A program made the translations under genes and the position numbers. From Acidobacteriota bacterium (lineage in GTDB: Bacteria; Acidobacteriota; Terriglobia; Bryobacterales; Bryobacteraceae): a stretch of 64,000 nt of DNA. Shown here piece after piece: positions 56,177 to 64,000 of this stretch (its first letter is position 1; each line of letters starts with the position of its first letter). Under the pieces are notes generated by a model that saw only the letters and a list, made by a program, of their open reading frames with translations, did not search any database and was not told the origin of the DNA. The stretch spans positions 62,001 through 126,000 of the forward strand of contig CANIVU010000008.1 in NCBI GenBank assembly GCA_947470805.1. The letters are read 5' to 3'.

Positions 56177-58384
56177 TTGAGACGGCTGACCTACCCGCTA
56201 TTGATTGCGCTCGGCATTGTGCTGATCTTCTGGAAGATCACGCTCTCCGGCCAGTTCACGTGGATGAACGGTGACGACACCGTGCAGCAGGTACTGCCGT
56301 GGCTGCAGATGCAGGCGCGCGAATGGCACCGCTGGCATTTTCCAGTCTTGGATCCGTTCCATTGGGCCGGCCAATCGCTAATCGGGCAGACCCAGCCGGG
56401 GGCCGTTTTTCCTTGGAATTGGCTGCTTTTTCTGACACCGCTCAAGAACGGGCGGCTGCAGACCGGCTACCTGAACGCCTACTTCGTTTCGTTGCATGTG
56501 TTGGGCGCGTGGGCCATGTTTCTGTTACTCCGTAGCCTGGGTGCGGTGCGGCCGTTGGCGGCCGTGGGCGCGGTGCTGTTCGGCGGCGGCGGATTCATGG
56601 CCACCGTGGACTGGCCGCAGATGTTGAACGGCGCGCTCTGCATGCCGGTGGTATTGCTGTTTTGGTTCCGGTTTCTACGTGCGCCCGGGCGGTGGATCTT
56701 CGCCGCGCTGGCTGGTGCGGCGGGGGGCTGTTCCATCCTGGCGGGCCACCATAGCGCCCCAGTGGTGATCCTGGCGGCGGTGGCGGGTGTGACGGCGTAC
56801 ATGCTCTTTGAGCGGCGTCCGACTCGGCGGCGGCTCATCGATTACGGCATCGGTCTCGCCTGGTTCGGGCTGTTCTTCTTCCTCCTTGGCGCGGCGCAGA
56901 TCCTGCCCGCGGTGGAGTATTGGCGCGTCTCCTATCGCTTCGTGAATGCCAAGGAACCGGTGACCTTCGCACAGCAGATCCCGTACCTGATTCATCGCCA
57001 TTTTTCCTTTGGCCCGGCGTCATTGCCCGGACTCGTCGTGAGCGGCTTTTATCGCGATACGATGCTCGATCCGTTTCTTGGCGTCTGCGCGACGGCGCTC
57101 GCCGCGCTGGGCTTCTGGGTGTATCGTACCCGCCTCTACGCGCGGATGGCGCTGTTCCTGGTGGTGTACTCGCTGCTGCTCGCGATGGGGGAGAACTCGC
57201 TCCTTCATGGTGTCTTCTTCGCGCGGTTTCCGCTGTTCGACAAGCTGCGCAATCCATCCATGCTGGTGCTGGGGATTCATCTCGCGCTGATTGTATTAGC
57301 GGTCTATGGGCTGGAGGCAATTCGGCGGGATCGTGTCCCTCGTGAGGGCGCGGTGTGGCTGGTGCGGATAGGCGGCGCGGCGATCGCAGTGCTGTTTGCT
57401 CTATGGTCTGTAGACCCGGCGAAGGCCGCGCTGGCGCAGGGCCTGGGCCAGTTTGCGGTGAACACGCTTGCCCTGGGCTGCATTCTGCTAGTCCCGATGG
57501 CGGCTGGCCGGCGCCTGGTGCTGGTGGCGGTGCTGACGCTGTTGGAAACCGGGTCGAACAGCACCAAAGGCTATCCGGACCGCGAGATGGGCTTCGCCAA
57601 TTTCGATACGCTATCGCGGTACGACGATATCGCCGCGTTCCTGAAATCCGGGCAGCACGATCCGTCGTTCCGGATCAGCATCGATGACTCGGTGGTGTTG
57701 AAGAACTTCGGCGACTGGTATGGCATCCGCCAGGTGAATGGCTTTATGGGCATGAGCATCAACATGTTTCGCGAACAGTGGCGGCCAGAGCTCGATGGGT
57801 TGCTGGGCGCGCGCTATCACGTCGGGAAAGAACCACGCCGCCCGGAGCAGGTGAAGCGGTTTACAGGCACCAGTGGCGTGTCGGTGTGGGAGTCTCCGGA
57901 GTATGCCCCGATGGCCTGGACGGCCCATCAGTTTGAGCGCGTCAACGAAGGCCAACTGGCTGAACGTTATGCGCGCGGCTGGCCCGCCGTTCGCGAGCCC
58001 ATGTTCGCTCTAGCGGGGGCGGCGAGTCCCGCTGTCTGCCCCGGCGCAGACGAAGTCGGCTTTCAAGAAATTGGCAGCGAACGCGCGTCCGTGGAAGTCA
58101 AAATGGCCTGCGACGGACTGTTGGTCTACTCGTCGGCATTTCTGCCTGGATGGGAAGCGCATGTCGACGGCCAGCCCGCTGCGATCATCGAAGCGTACGG
58201 AAAGCTGATGGCTGTGGCCGTCCCGGAGGGAACGCACAAAGTCACCTTCCGCTACGCGCCGGTGAGCGTGCGCGCGGGGGCGCTGCTGAGCCTGGGCGGC
58301 TTGTTGGCGTTATTCGGTTGGCTCTGGATCAGTCGACAGAGGGAACGGGAATCCCGAGATCGGCCGCGCCCAGTGGCGACATGA
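56177..58384 (+). CDS. YfhO-like multi-pass membrane protein
   Basis: This 735-residue protein has about 12-14 membrane helices in residues 5-470 and a soluble C-terminal domain (about 480-690) before a last helix near 705-720. The early WMNGDDTVQQVLPWLQ segment is typical of YfhO-type proteins, which resemble GT-C glycosyltransferases acting on lipid-linked sugars. The start is TTG 56177, preceded by AGGAATTCGA. It is the last gene of the operon and its end overlaps the convergent U32-like gene by 56 bases. The role is inferred from the family. Confidence 0.85.
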   Translation: MRRLTYPLLIALGIVLIFWKITLSGQFTWMNGDDTVQQVLPWLQMQAREWHRWHFPVLDPFHWAGQSLIGQTQPGAVFPWNWLLFLTPLKNGRLQTGYLNAYFVSLHVLGAWAMFLLLRSLGAVRPLAAVGAVLFGGGGFMATVDWPQMLNGALCMPVVLLFWFRFLRAPGRWIFAALAGAAGGCSILAGHHSAPVVILAAVAGVTAYMLFERRPTRRRLIDYGIGLAWFGLFFFLLGAAQILPAVEYWRVSYRFVNAKEPVTFAQQIPYLIHRHFSFGPASLPGLVVSGFYRDTMLDPFLGVCATALAALGFWVYRTRLYARMALFLVVYSLLLAMGENSLLHGVFFARFPLFDKLRNPSMLVLGIHLALIVLAVYGLEAIRRDRVPREGAVWLVRIGGAAIAVLFALWSVDPAKAALAQGLGQFAVNTLALGCILLVPMAAGRRLVLVAVLTLLETGSNSTKGYPDREMGFANFDTLSRYDDIAAFLKSGQHDPSFRISIDDSVVLKNFGDWYGIRQVNGFMGMSINMFREQWRPELDGLLGARYHVGKEPRRPEQVKRFTGTSGVSVWESPEYAPMAWTAHQFERVNEGQLAERYARGWPAVREPMFALAGAASPAVCPGADEVGFQEIGSERASVEVKMACDGLLVYSSAFLPGWEAHVDGQPAAIIEAYGKLMAVAVPEGTHKVTFRYAPVSVRAGALLSLGGLLALFGWLWISRQRERESRDRPRPVAT

Positions 58385-59267
58385 TGGCATCCGGGCAGTA
58401 GCGGGCGATGTTCTCGCAGGCGATCTGCGCGCGCCGGACACGCTCCTTGCTCAGCGCCACCACGGTGTTCTCCAGGTGCGTGCCGCTGGGGTAGACGTCG
58501 GGCGAATTGCGCAGGCCGAACTTCAAATAGATCGGCGAAGCAATCCGGATTAGCTCCGGAATTTCGTAATAACGCAGGAAGCCACCGATGTTATCCGGCG
58601 CCTCCACGTAGAAGTCGATGGGCTTGGTGATCGCCGCGCGGATGGAAGCGATCTGCGGCAGCGTGAGGTCCGACGGAATGTTGATCGTATCGGCGCCGAG
58701 CCGTTCCAGCAGACGCGCGCTGGCCGGATTGGCGGGCGCCATCATCACCGAAGTCTTGATGATCAGGTTCGACGGCAGCAGGCCCTTGGCGCGCATCTCC
58801 GATACCATCTCGAGCGAACCCAGATCGCTCACCAGCACGCTGCGGATGCCGAACTCCACGGCCCGTTCCACATCGGCCAACCCCTGCGCCAACTGATTCG
58901 AACCGCGCTGCGAAAGAGCGATCGACTTACCCGCCGCCGAAAACGCCTGCGCGCCTATGTCGAAGCTCGCTCGCGGCCCCAGGAACAGATTTACTTCGAT
59001 GCTGTGCTTCGTCCCAATGGCCGCCATCTCGCGAATCTCGTCGTCGGTCAAGAGCATGATGCCGCTGCCCTGGCTGATGCGGTGCACCGGGACCTGCCGC
59101 GCCTCCGCTTCGTCCAGTACCGCCGTCAGCGACCGCGGCCCTTCCGTGGACGGGATCTCGATACGATACTGCCCGCCGTCTGGAAAACGGAGCGGGGAAT
59201 CGGGACTGACGGGCGCGTCTTCACCGGGCAGGCCGGCGCTGATCAGAAAATTGCGAATGGTGTCCAT
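58329..59267 (-). CDS. U32 peptidase-like TIM-barrel protein
   Basis: This 312-residue protein has a soluble alpha/beta barrel-like pattern: repeated strand-helix units with SIALSQRGSNQLAQGL, IRSVLVSDLGSLEMV, GADTINIPSDLTLPQ and KPIDFYVEAPDNIGG. The pattern is closest to the U32 peptidase family, but the family signature near the metal-binding cysteines is not obvious, so the assignment is moderate. It may instead be another barrel enzyme. ATG 59267 is chosen; it follows thrB by 5 bases, so it is the last gene of an operon with Gfo/Idh and thrB. Confidence 0.55.
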   Translation of the reverse strand: MDTIRNFLISAGLPGEDAPVSPDSPLRFPDGGQYRIEIPSTEGPRSLTAVLDEAEARQVPVHRISQGSGIMLLTDDEIREMAAIGTKHSIEVNLFLGPRASFDIGAQAFSAAGKSIALSQRGSNQLAQGLADVERAVEFGIRSVLVSDLGSLEMVSEMRAKGLLPSNLIIKTSVMMAPANPASARLLERLGADTINIPSDLTLPQIASIRAAITKPIDFYVEAPDNIGGFLRYYEIPELIRIASPIYLKFGLRNSPDVYPSGTHLENTVVALSKERVRRAQIACENIARYCPDAIMSPLGAADLGIPVPSVD

Positions 59268-59272
59268 GGAAC

Positions 59273-60175
59273 CTACTCGATGGTTGTGACTTCGTATCCT
59301 GCGCCCCATATCTGCGCGTGCAGGATTTCCGACTGATGCCCGTGGTGGGCGAAAATTTGCGAAACCAGTTCGGCCACGTTCTCCGAACCCCGCTCGTACA
59401 ACACCAGCACCGATGGTCCGGCGCCGGACAGCGCGCAGCCCAGCAAGCCCGGCGCGCGCAACTTCAATATCTCTTCCAACCCCGGCACCAGCCGCGCCCG
59501 GTAGGGCTGATGGAACCGATCTTCAAGCGCCGTTGGAAACGCGGATACAGTTCCCGTAGCCAGCGCCGCAATCAGCAGCGCGCTGCGTTGCACGTTGAAG
59601 ATCGCGTCGGCCTTCGAATACGACGACGGCAGCACCGTACGCGCCTCATGTGTGAGGAGCACGAAATCCGGTACCACCACAGCCACGCCGAACTTCTCCG
59701 GCAACTCCAGACGCACCGCGCGCGCCACCCCGTTATTATCAATGGCGCTGGCAACAATCGAACCCAGCACACAAGCGGCAACGTTATCCGGATGGCCCTC
59801 AATCCGCGCGGCCTCATCCAAAATACGATGCGCCGACCAGCCCAGCCCCAACAACTGATCGGCTATGATGACGCCGGCCGTCAGCGCCGCGGCGCTCGAA
59901 CCCAGCCCCTTACCGATCGGAATTTCGTTATGCACTTCCAGATAAATCGGCGGCAACACGCGCCCAGCCGTCGTCGCAACGTTCAGCGCCGTCTGCCAGA
60001 TCAGATTGTTTTCCCCGGGCGAGATCAACGACGCGTCCCGCCCGTAGCCGTGAATTTCCAACCGTTCTGCGGCGCGGAAACGGCAGGTGAGATGGATGCC
60101 CAGCGCCATGCCGAGGGCGTCAAATCCAGGCCCCAGATTCGCGCTCGACGCCGGTACTTTTACTTGATGCAGCAC
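59273..60175 (-). CDS. thrB: homoserine kinase
   Basis: This 300-residue GHMP kinase phosphorylates homoserine on the threonine pathway. It has the N-terminal VPASSANLGPGFDALGMAL and the ATP-binding IPIGKGLGSSAAALTAG near 86-102, and the C-terminal GCALSGAGPSVLVL motif. The ATG is 4 bases after the end of the Gfo/Idh gene. No thrA or thrC is in the window. The length is normal. Confidence 0.95.
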   Translation of the reverse strand: MLHQVKVPASSANLGPGFDALGMALGIHLTCRFRAAERLEIHGYGRDASLISPGENNLIWQTALNVATTAGRVLPPIYLEVHNEIPIGKGLGSSAAALTAGVIIADQLLGLGWSAHRILDEAARIEGHPDNVAACVLGSIVASAIDNNGVARAVRLELPEKFGVAVVVPDFVLLTHEARTVLPSSYSKADAIFNVQRSALLIAALATGTVSAFPTALEDRFHQPYRARLVPGLEEILKLRAPGLLGCALSGAGPSVLVLYERGSENVAELVSQIFAHHGHQSEILHAQIWGAGYEVTTIE

Positions 60176-60178
60176 TCG

Positions 60179-61192
60179 CTATCCGATCGCCACTCGACGC
60201 TCTTCGCGGCAGGATTGATAGACGCCGGAAACCACTTCCAACGCATGCAGGCCCGATTCGCCGGAGGTCAACGGCGCCCGGCCGGTTTTGCACGCTTCGC
60301 CGAAATCCAGGAACTGGCGTTCGAACGGCGTCAGCGGAATCGCCATTGGATCGGAGGCGCCCGACATCACCAGCTTCTCCACCGGCGCCGGCTCGCCCTC
60401 GTCGTCCTGCACGTCCCACGCCGTCAGCTTGTCGCCCGTAATCACCGCGGTGCCCTTGGTGCCGTGAATCTCAATGCGCTCGGAGTAGCCCGGCCAGAAC
60501 GCCGTCGACGCCTGGATCACGCCCGTCGCGCCATTCTCATAACGCAGCATCGCGTTGACGATATCTTCCGATTCAATCTTGTGCAACGCTCCCAGTTGCC
60601 AGTAGCCGTTCACTTCCTTCACGCGGCCAATCAGGTACAGCAGAATATCGATCTGGTGCACGGCCTGATTGATCAGCGCGCCGCCGCCTTCGGTCGCCCA
60701 GCTGCCCTTGATCGGACGCGAATAATACTGGGCACTGCGATACCACTTCACGTACGCGTCGGCCTGCAGGATTTTGCCCAGCCGTCCGTCGGCGAGCGCT
60801 TTCTTCAGAAACCGGGTCGAATCATCAAACCGATGCTGGCTGACGACACCGAACACGATCCCGGCGCGCTTGGCGGTTTCCACCATTGCTCGCGCGGTTT
60901 CAACGCTGGTCGAAATCGGCTTCTGCACCTGGATGTGCTTCTTCGTCTCCGCGCAGATTTCCAGCGGTTGCAGCCGGAAGTCGGGGAACGTGCAGACGTC
61001 AACGTAATCCACCTTCGGATGGCGGCACACCTCTTCATACGTCCGCACAAATTCGCAGCCGTTGGCCTCGGCGAATTTGCGCCCGTACTCCTCGTTCACA
61101 TCCGTGCAAACGACCAGTTCATACCCAATGTTTTTCAAAGCCCGGGCATGCATATTCGAGATAGCGCCCGTGCCGATCATTCCTACGCGCAA
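60179..61192 (-). CDS. Gfo/Idh/MocA-family oxidoreductase
   Basis: This 337-residue protein has the N-terminal Rossmann motif GMIGTGAISNMHARAL, the QKPIST catalytic stretch (K of EKP-type) near 94-99 and the GGGALINQAVHQIDILLYL segment near 168-186 with the catalytic histidine. It is an NAD(P)-dependent sugar or polyol dehydrogenase-like enzyme; the substrate is unknown. It is first in the operon with thrB and the U32-like gene. Confidence 0.92.
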   Translation of the reverse strand: MRVGMIGTGAISNMHARALKNIGYELVVCTDVNEEYGRKFAEANGCEFVRTYEEVCRHPKVDYVDVCTFPDFRLQPLEICAETKKHIQVQKPISTSVETARAMVETAKRAGIVFGVVSQHRFDDSTRFLKKALADGRLGKILQADAYVKWYRSAQYYSRPIKGSWATEGGGALINQAVHQIDILLYLIGRVKEVNGYWQLGALHKIESEDIVNAMLRYENGATGVIQASTAFWPGYSERIEIHGTKGTAVITGDKLTAWDVQDDEGEPAPVEKLVMSGASDPMAIPLTPFERQFLDFGEACKTGRAPLTSGESGLHALEVVSGVYQSCREERRVAIG

Positions 61193-61280
61193 ATGGTTTC
61201 TCCTAAAACAGTTGAGTATATCGCAGGGGCCCCAGGGCCCGTCCCTTCCACGGCATCCAAATGTGCATTATCCTGTGGGC

Positions 61281-62396
61281 ATGACGCCCCGCCCTTGCCT
61301 GCACCGCCGCCGCTTTTTGCAGACGCTTCCCGCCGGCCCGTTGGCGCTCAGTTCGCAGTTCGCTTCGCACGCCGCCGCATTGAAAGGCCTGGGCATGCCC
61401 GGGCCGTATAAGGGCCGGGTGATCGACGTGGAACACCCCGGCTCCATCGTCAACGGCGCCTATCAGGCCGGCCCCGTCACAACAATGATGCGCCGGGGCA
61501 TGCAGGAACTCACCGGCGCCGACGGCTGGCTGGACGCCTGGAAGCGCTTCTTCGAACCCGGCGACGTCGTCGGTATCAAAGTAAACCCTGTCGGTATGCC
61601 CCACGTCATCTCCGCGCCGGAGGTGCTGCGCGAAATCATCGCCGGCGTCATGGCCACGGGCGTCAAGGCGCAGGACATCGTCGTCTACGACCGCTACCGC
61701 CGCCAGTTCCTGCAAGCCGGCTTCGACAAATGGTTGCCCGAAAAAGTGCGCTGGATGCACGCCGCCGAAGACTACGAGGAGATCCAGCTCGGCATCGATG
61801 GCTACGACCGCGATCACTACATGGAAATGGCGCTGGTGCAGCCCGGTCAGGACTTGACCAACCTCACCATGCGCCGCTCTTTCGCCTCCAACTTCATTTC
61901 GAAATCGGTCAACAAGCTGATCAATCTCTGCGTACTCAAGGACCACCAATCGGCCGGCGTCACCCTCGCGCTCAAGAACCTTTCGCACGGCCTGGTGAAC
62001 AACGTCGCCCGCAGCCATTCCAGCGTTTCCCTGAACGCCTGTGGCGCCTTCATCCCCGCTGTCGTCCAGATGCCCGTCATTCGCAACAAAGCTGTCCTGC
62101 ACATTCTCGACGGCGTCAAAGGCCTCTATCACGGCGGCCCCGGCGCTAAACCCCAGTTCGTCTGGGAACATAAACATATCTATTTCGCCACTGACCCGGT
62201 AGCGCTCGATCACGTCGGCTGGCGCGTCATCGACGCCAAGCGCGTCGCCGTCGGCAAGTCGAAACTCGTCGATGACAAACCCGACGAGTTCAGCCATTTC
62301 ATCCACCGCCAGCCCGAACACATCGAGATCGCAGGCGCCATGGGGCTGGGAGAATGGAACTGGGACAAGATCGACCTCCGCGCCGTCCGCTACTAA
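61281..62396 (+). CDS. DUF362-like protein with Tat-like leader
   Basis: This 371-residue protein has a twin-arginine-like leader (RRRFLQTLPAGPLALSS) and a body resembling DUF362 (VGIKVNPVGMPHVISAPEVLREI, VLKDHQSAGVTLALKNLSHGLV, FATDPVALDHVGWRVID). It lacks the extra ferredoxin cysteines some DUF362 proteins have. The function is unknown; export is inferred from the leader. ATG 61281 was chosen as it starts the leader. It is followed by tRNA-Lys. Confidence 0.8.
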   Translation: MTPRPCLHRRRFLQTLPAGPLALSSQFASHAAALKGLGMPGPYKGRVIDVEHPGSIVNGAYQAGPVTTMMRRGMQELTGADGWLDAWKRFFEPGDVVGIKVNPVGMPHVISAPEVLREIIAGVMATGVKAQDIVVYDRYRRQFLQAGFDKWLPEKVRWMHAAEDYEEIQLGIDGYDRDHYMEMALVQPGQDLTNLTMRRSFASNFISKSVNKLINLCVLKDHQSAGVTLALKNLSHGLVNNVARSHSSVSLNACGAFIPAVVQMPVIRNKAVLHILDGVKGLYHGGPGAKPQFVWEHKHIYFATDPVALDHVGWRVIDAKRVAVGKSKLVDDKPDEFSHFIHRQPEHIEIAGAMGLGEWNWDKIDLRAVRY

Positions 62397-62473
62397 AACG
62401 CCATTTTATAGGCCTTTTGTGCTATCCTGACACAAGACGGCTGGGCGGAATGGCGCCTCTGCTTGTGTACGAT

Positions 62474-62549
62474 GAGTCGGTAGCTCAGTTGGTAGAGCAT
62501 CGCACTTTTAATGCGGTGGTCGCGGGTTCGAGCCCCGCCCGACTCACCA
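62474..62549 (+). tRNA. tRNA-Lys (anticodon TTT)
   Basis: The 76-base cloverleaf has a 7-bp acceptor stem GAGTCGG/CCGACTC, D arm TAGCTCAGTTGGTAGAG, anticodon loop CTTTTAA giving TTT, T arm GGGTTCGAGCCCC and an encoded CCA tail. The discriminator base is A. The 70 bases upstream contain a TATCCT that could be a -10. Confidence 0.97.
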
Positions 62550-62586
62550 TCCCTCCCCCACTATACCCCTCGGAGGCGATGACAAA

Positions 62587-63573
62587 ATGAAGCAGCCCCG
62601 TTCTATCCTCCTGCTCTCAGTTGGCGGGTTGTTCGCGGTCCTCACGCTCCTCTGCCTCTACGGCTTCGGACGGAACCTGCGCACCTACGCGCGGATGCGC
62701 ACCGTCCCCGTCGAAGTCGTCAGAAGTTCCCTGCTGATCGACGCCTCCTCCGACCCTACCGGCGATCCCACCGACGTCGATTACACCCTGCGTCTCGACC
62801 TTGTCACCACCGATGGCTCCTCTCGCCCCATCCATTGGGAAGACGTCCCCGCCCGCTCCGCCTACCCCGAAGAAGCCTTCGATGAACTCACCCGCTGGGC
62901 CCCAGGCGCCCGCCATCAAATCTTCCAACTCCGCGGTGAAGCCCGGGCCATTCGTCTGCCCGGCTCCTCGGCGTCCCAGGAGTTAAACGCCGCCATCGGC
63001 TTCGCTTTTGCCACTGCCTTCTTCGCCTTCTTTACCCTCACCTTTGGCGCTATCGCCGGTGAGGAATCCACCTGGTTTCGGCGCCCCTGGCTGAAGCGAA
63101 ACCTCGGCGTCTGGCTCGTCTTCTTCAGCGTGGGAGTCGCCGCCTTCATCGGGGATTTCTTTTTTCTTGCCAACCAACTCTCAAAGATCCTCTACTGGCC
63201 CGCCGCCGTCGCCACAATGCGGCACGCTCCCGCCGAGTACGACCCGCAATCCCTCCCTCCCAACGTTCACATGACCGCCGCCGCCCGCGATCGGCTTCGT
63301 CTCCGCTCGCATGAGGTGCTCACCTTTCAATGGAACGGCGCCACGCTCCACGGCGGCATTGGATCCAATGAAGGACCCTACGATGAACTCGCCCACCAGG
63401 CCTGTCGCTCTTCCGAAGAGTCGTGTCAGTTCCGCATCAGCCCAACTGACCGCTGGAACGTCGCCGCAAAGCCCGGTTGGAATGTCGAGTTCTTCATGCC
63501 CGTCGGCATGTTCACTCTATTCGGCGTCGCCTTTACCGGTGCCGGACTCATGATTCGGCGCGACAAGTTCTAA
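62587..63573 (+). CDS. DUF3592-like membrane protein
   Basis: This 328-residue protein has an N-terminal helix (residues 7-27), an extracytoplasmic domain (about 30-130), two or more further helices (135-160, 175-200), a second soluble domain and a C-terminal helix (about 300-322). The pattern resembles DUF3592 proteins, which have no known function. The 3' end overlaps the convergent small gene by 57 bases. The ATG at 62587 is preceded by GGAGG (62571-62575), 11 bases upstream. Confidence 0.6.
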   Translation: MKQPRSILLLSVGGLFAVLTLLCLYGFGRNLRTYARMRTVPVEVVRSSLLIDASSDPTGDPTDVDYTLRLDLVTTDGSSRPIHWEDVPARSAYPEEAFDELTRWAPGARHQIFQLRGEARAIRLPGSSASQELNAAIGFAFATAFFAFFTLTFGAIAGEESTWFRRPWLKRNLGVWLVFFSVGVAAFIGDFFFLANQLSKILYWPAAVATMRHAPAEYDPQSLPPNVHMTAAARDRLRLRSHEVLTFQWNGATLHGGIGSNEGPYDELAHQACRSSEESCQFRISPTDRWNVAAKPGWNVEFFMPVGMFTLFGVAFTGAGLMIRRDKF

Positions 63574-63807
63574 CGCCGCCAACTGCGCGTCCAAGTGCTG
63601 CAACGCCGCCTCCAACTGCGCCCGCTGTCGCGGATGACTCGCCCGCTCCAAGTCGTTCAATACCCCCTTCCGCGACAACTCCAATCCGTATTTCTTCTTT
63701 TCCCACGCCAGCTGTTCCGCCGATTTCTCGGGCTCACGGTGCTTGGGACGATTATCGTGATCGTCCATCATCCCCTGCACCGATTTGTTCTCCCAGCCGC
63801 GTGACAT
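63517..63807 (-). CDS. small coiled-coil hypothetical protein
   Basis: This 96-residue protein starts MSRGWENKSVQ, an opening seen in a conserved acidobacterial hypothetical family as far as I recall. The rest is charged and probably coiled coil (residues 25-80). It begins 2 bases after the stop of the FGE-like gene and so is probably co-transcribed. It has no known function. Its 3' end overlaps the convergent DUF3592-like gene. Confidence 0.65.
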   Translation of the reverse strand: MSRGWENKSVQGMMDDHDNRPKHREPEKSAEQLAWEKKKYGLELSRKGVLNDLERASHPRQRAQLEAALQHLDAQLAALELVAPNHESGTGKGDAE

Positions 63808-63809
63808 CG

Positions 63810-64000
63810 CTATTTCCTGTCGCGCGCCACTCGGAACCCCAGCCATGGGCCCTTTGCCTTCGGTTCATCCGCCGCCCGGAACGAATAGAACGCCAGCGGC
63901 ATGCCCGCGCCGCCATTGCCGCTGCGGAATAGGCGCATCGTTCCGCTGGCCGGCCCCTTCGGGTCCTTCCCCGGACTGTTGCGATAGTAATCCTCGCCCA
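63810..64000 (-). CDS. formylglycine-generating-enzyme-like protein, C-terminal part
   Basis: Only the last 63 codons are in the window, read from the complement to the TAG at 63812-63810. The visible part has YYRNSPGKDPKGPASGTMRLFRSG and ends GFRVARDRK, which matches the C-terminal FGE-sulfatase (SUMF1) pattern with an unusual stretch between. Such proteins activate sulfatases or act as binding domains. The start is beyond the right edge, so the full domain set is unknown. Confidence 0.7.
   Translation of the reverse strand, partial: GEDYYRNSPGKDPKGPASGTMRLFRSGNGGAGMPLAFYSFRAADEPKAKGPWLGFRVARDRK

Noticed and set aside
59318-61411. A 697-codon open frame antisense to thrB and the Gfo/Idh gene
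   Set aside because: Both minus-strand genes have clear catalytic motifs; this frame has none.
1-64000. CRISPR arrays, prophage, or intact insertion sequences
   Set aside because: No regularly spaced repeats, integrase, phage structural genes or transposase were found.

Overview
This is a GC-rich chromosomal window of 64 kb that looks like Acidobacteriota of the Solibacter/Bryobacter type. The clues are a Solibacter-style C-terminal domain (TIGR03437-like) on a CHRD protein, a DUF1501 plus PSD1-type cytochrome pair, CRTAC1/ASPIC-UnbV repeat proteins, a TonB receptor with a carboxypeptidase-like N-terminus, and many tetratricopeptide proteins. This assignment is inferred from protein families only; no rRNA gene is present.

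Region 1 (1-7.14 kb) is a tight minus-strand operon of seven genes, mostly joined by 4-base start/stop overlaps, with a divergent lipoate-ligase-like gene. In order of transcription it encodes a cysteine desulfurase, a GcvH-like lipoyl carrier, a CobW-type GTPase, a 110-residue protein like the N-terminal Fe-S domain of heterodisulfide reductase HdrA, a 2[4Fe-4S] ferredoxin, a radical SAM enzyme, and a DUF116-polyprenyl diphosphate synthase fusion that runs off the left edge. I do not know this set as a described pathway, and it is the best candidate here for a new system.

Region 2 (7.19-19.1 kb) is a long minus-strand run of mostly housekeeping genes: a hybrid histidine kinase broken by a one-base frameshift, aroC, def, fmt, argJ, two tandem HEAT-repeat paralogues, a LolD-like ATPase and clpC. 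Region 3 (19.2-29.0 kb) holds a hypothetical gene, the DUF1501/PSD1 pair, an SDR oxidoreductase, a TonB-dependent receptor that lacks a standard start codon, and a secreted alpha/beta hydrolase. Region 4 (29.2-39.1 kb) is mixed: a small orphan, a BrnT/BrnA toxin-antitoxin pair, a diacylglycerol-glucosyltransferase-like enzyme, a PAP2 phosphatase, an ArsB/NhaD-like transporter, a membrane-bound MutS-like ATPase and proline dehydrogenase.

Region 5 (39.1-46.0 kb) has a class A penicillin-binding protein, two TPR proteins and glpK, which shares a symmetric promoter with a divergent gene. Region 6 (46.1-58.4 kb) holds the CHRD protein behind a hairpin leader, then a five-gene plus-strand operon for exported proteins: a TPR/FG-GAP protein, a membrane-anchored five-haem cytochrome with TPRs, a CRTAC1 protein, a metallophosphoesterase and a YfhO-like membrane protein. 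Region 7 (58.3-64 kb) has a U32-like protein, thrB and a Gfo/Idh/MocA oxidoreductase in one operon, then a DUF362-like protein, tRNA-Lys, a DUF3592-like membrane protein, a small coiled-coil protein and the tail of a formylglycine-generating-enzyme-like protein.

By eye, the plus strand is G-rich at about 2.6-7.1 and 25-58.3 kb and balanced to C-rich elsewhere, whatever the gene direction. The switches fall at convergent gene ends and may mark old inversions. I see no CRISPR array, prophage or intact insertion sequence.
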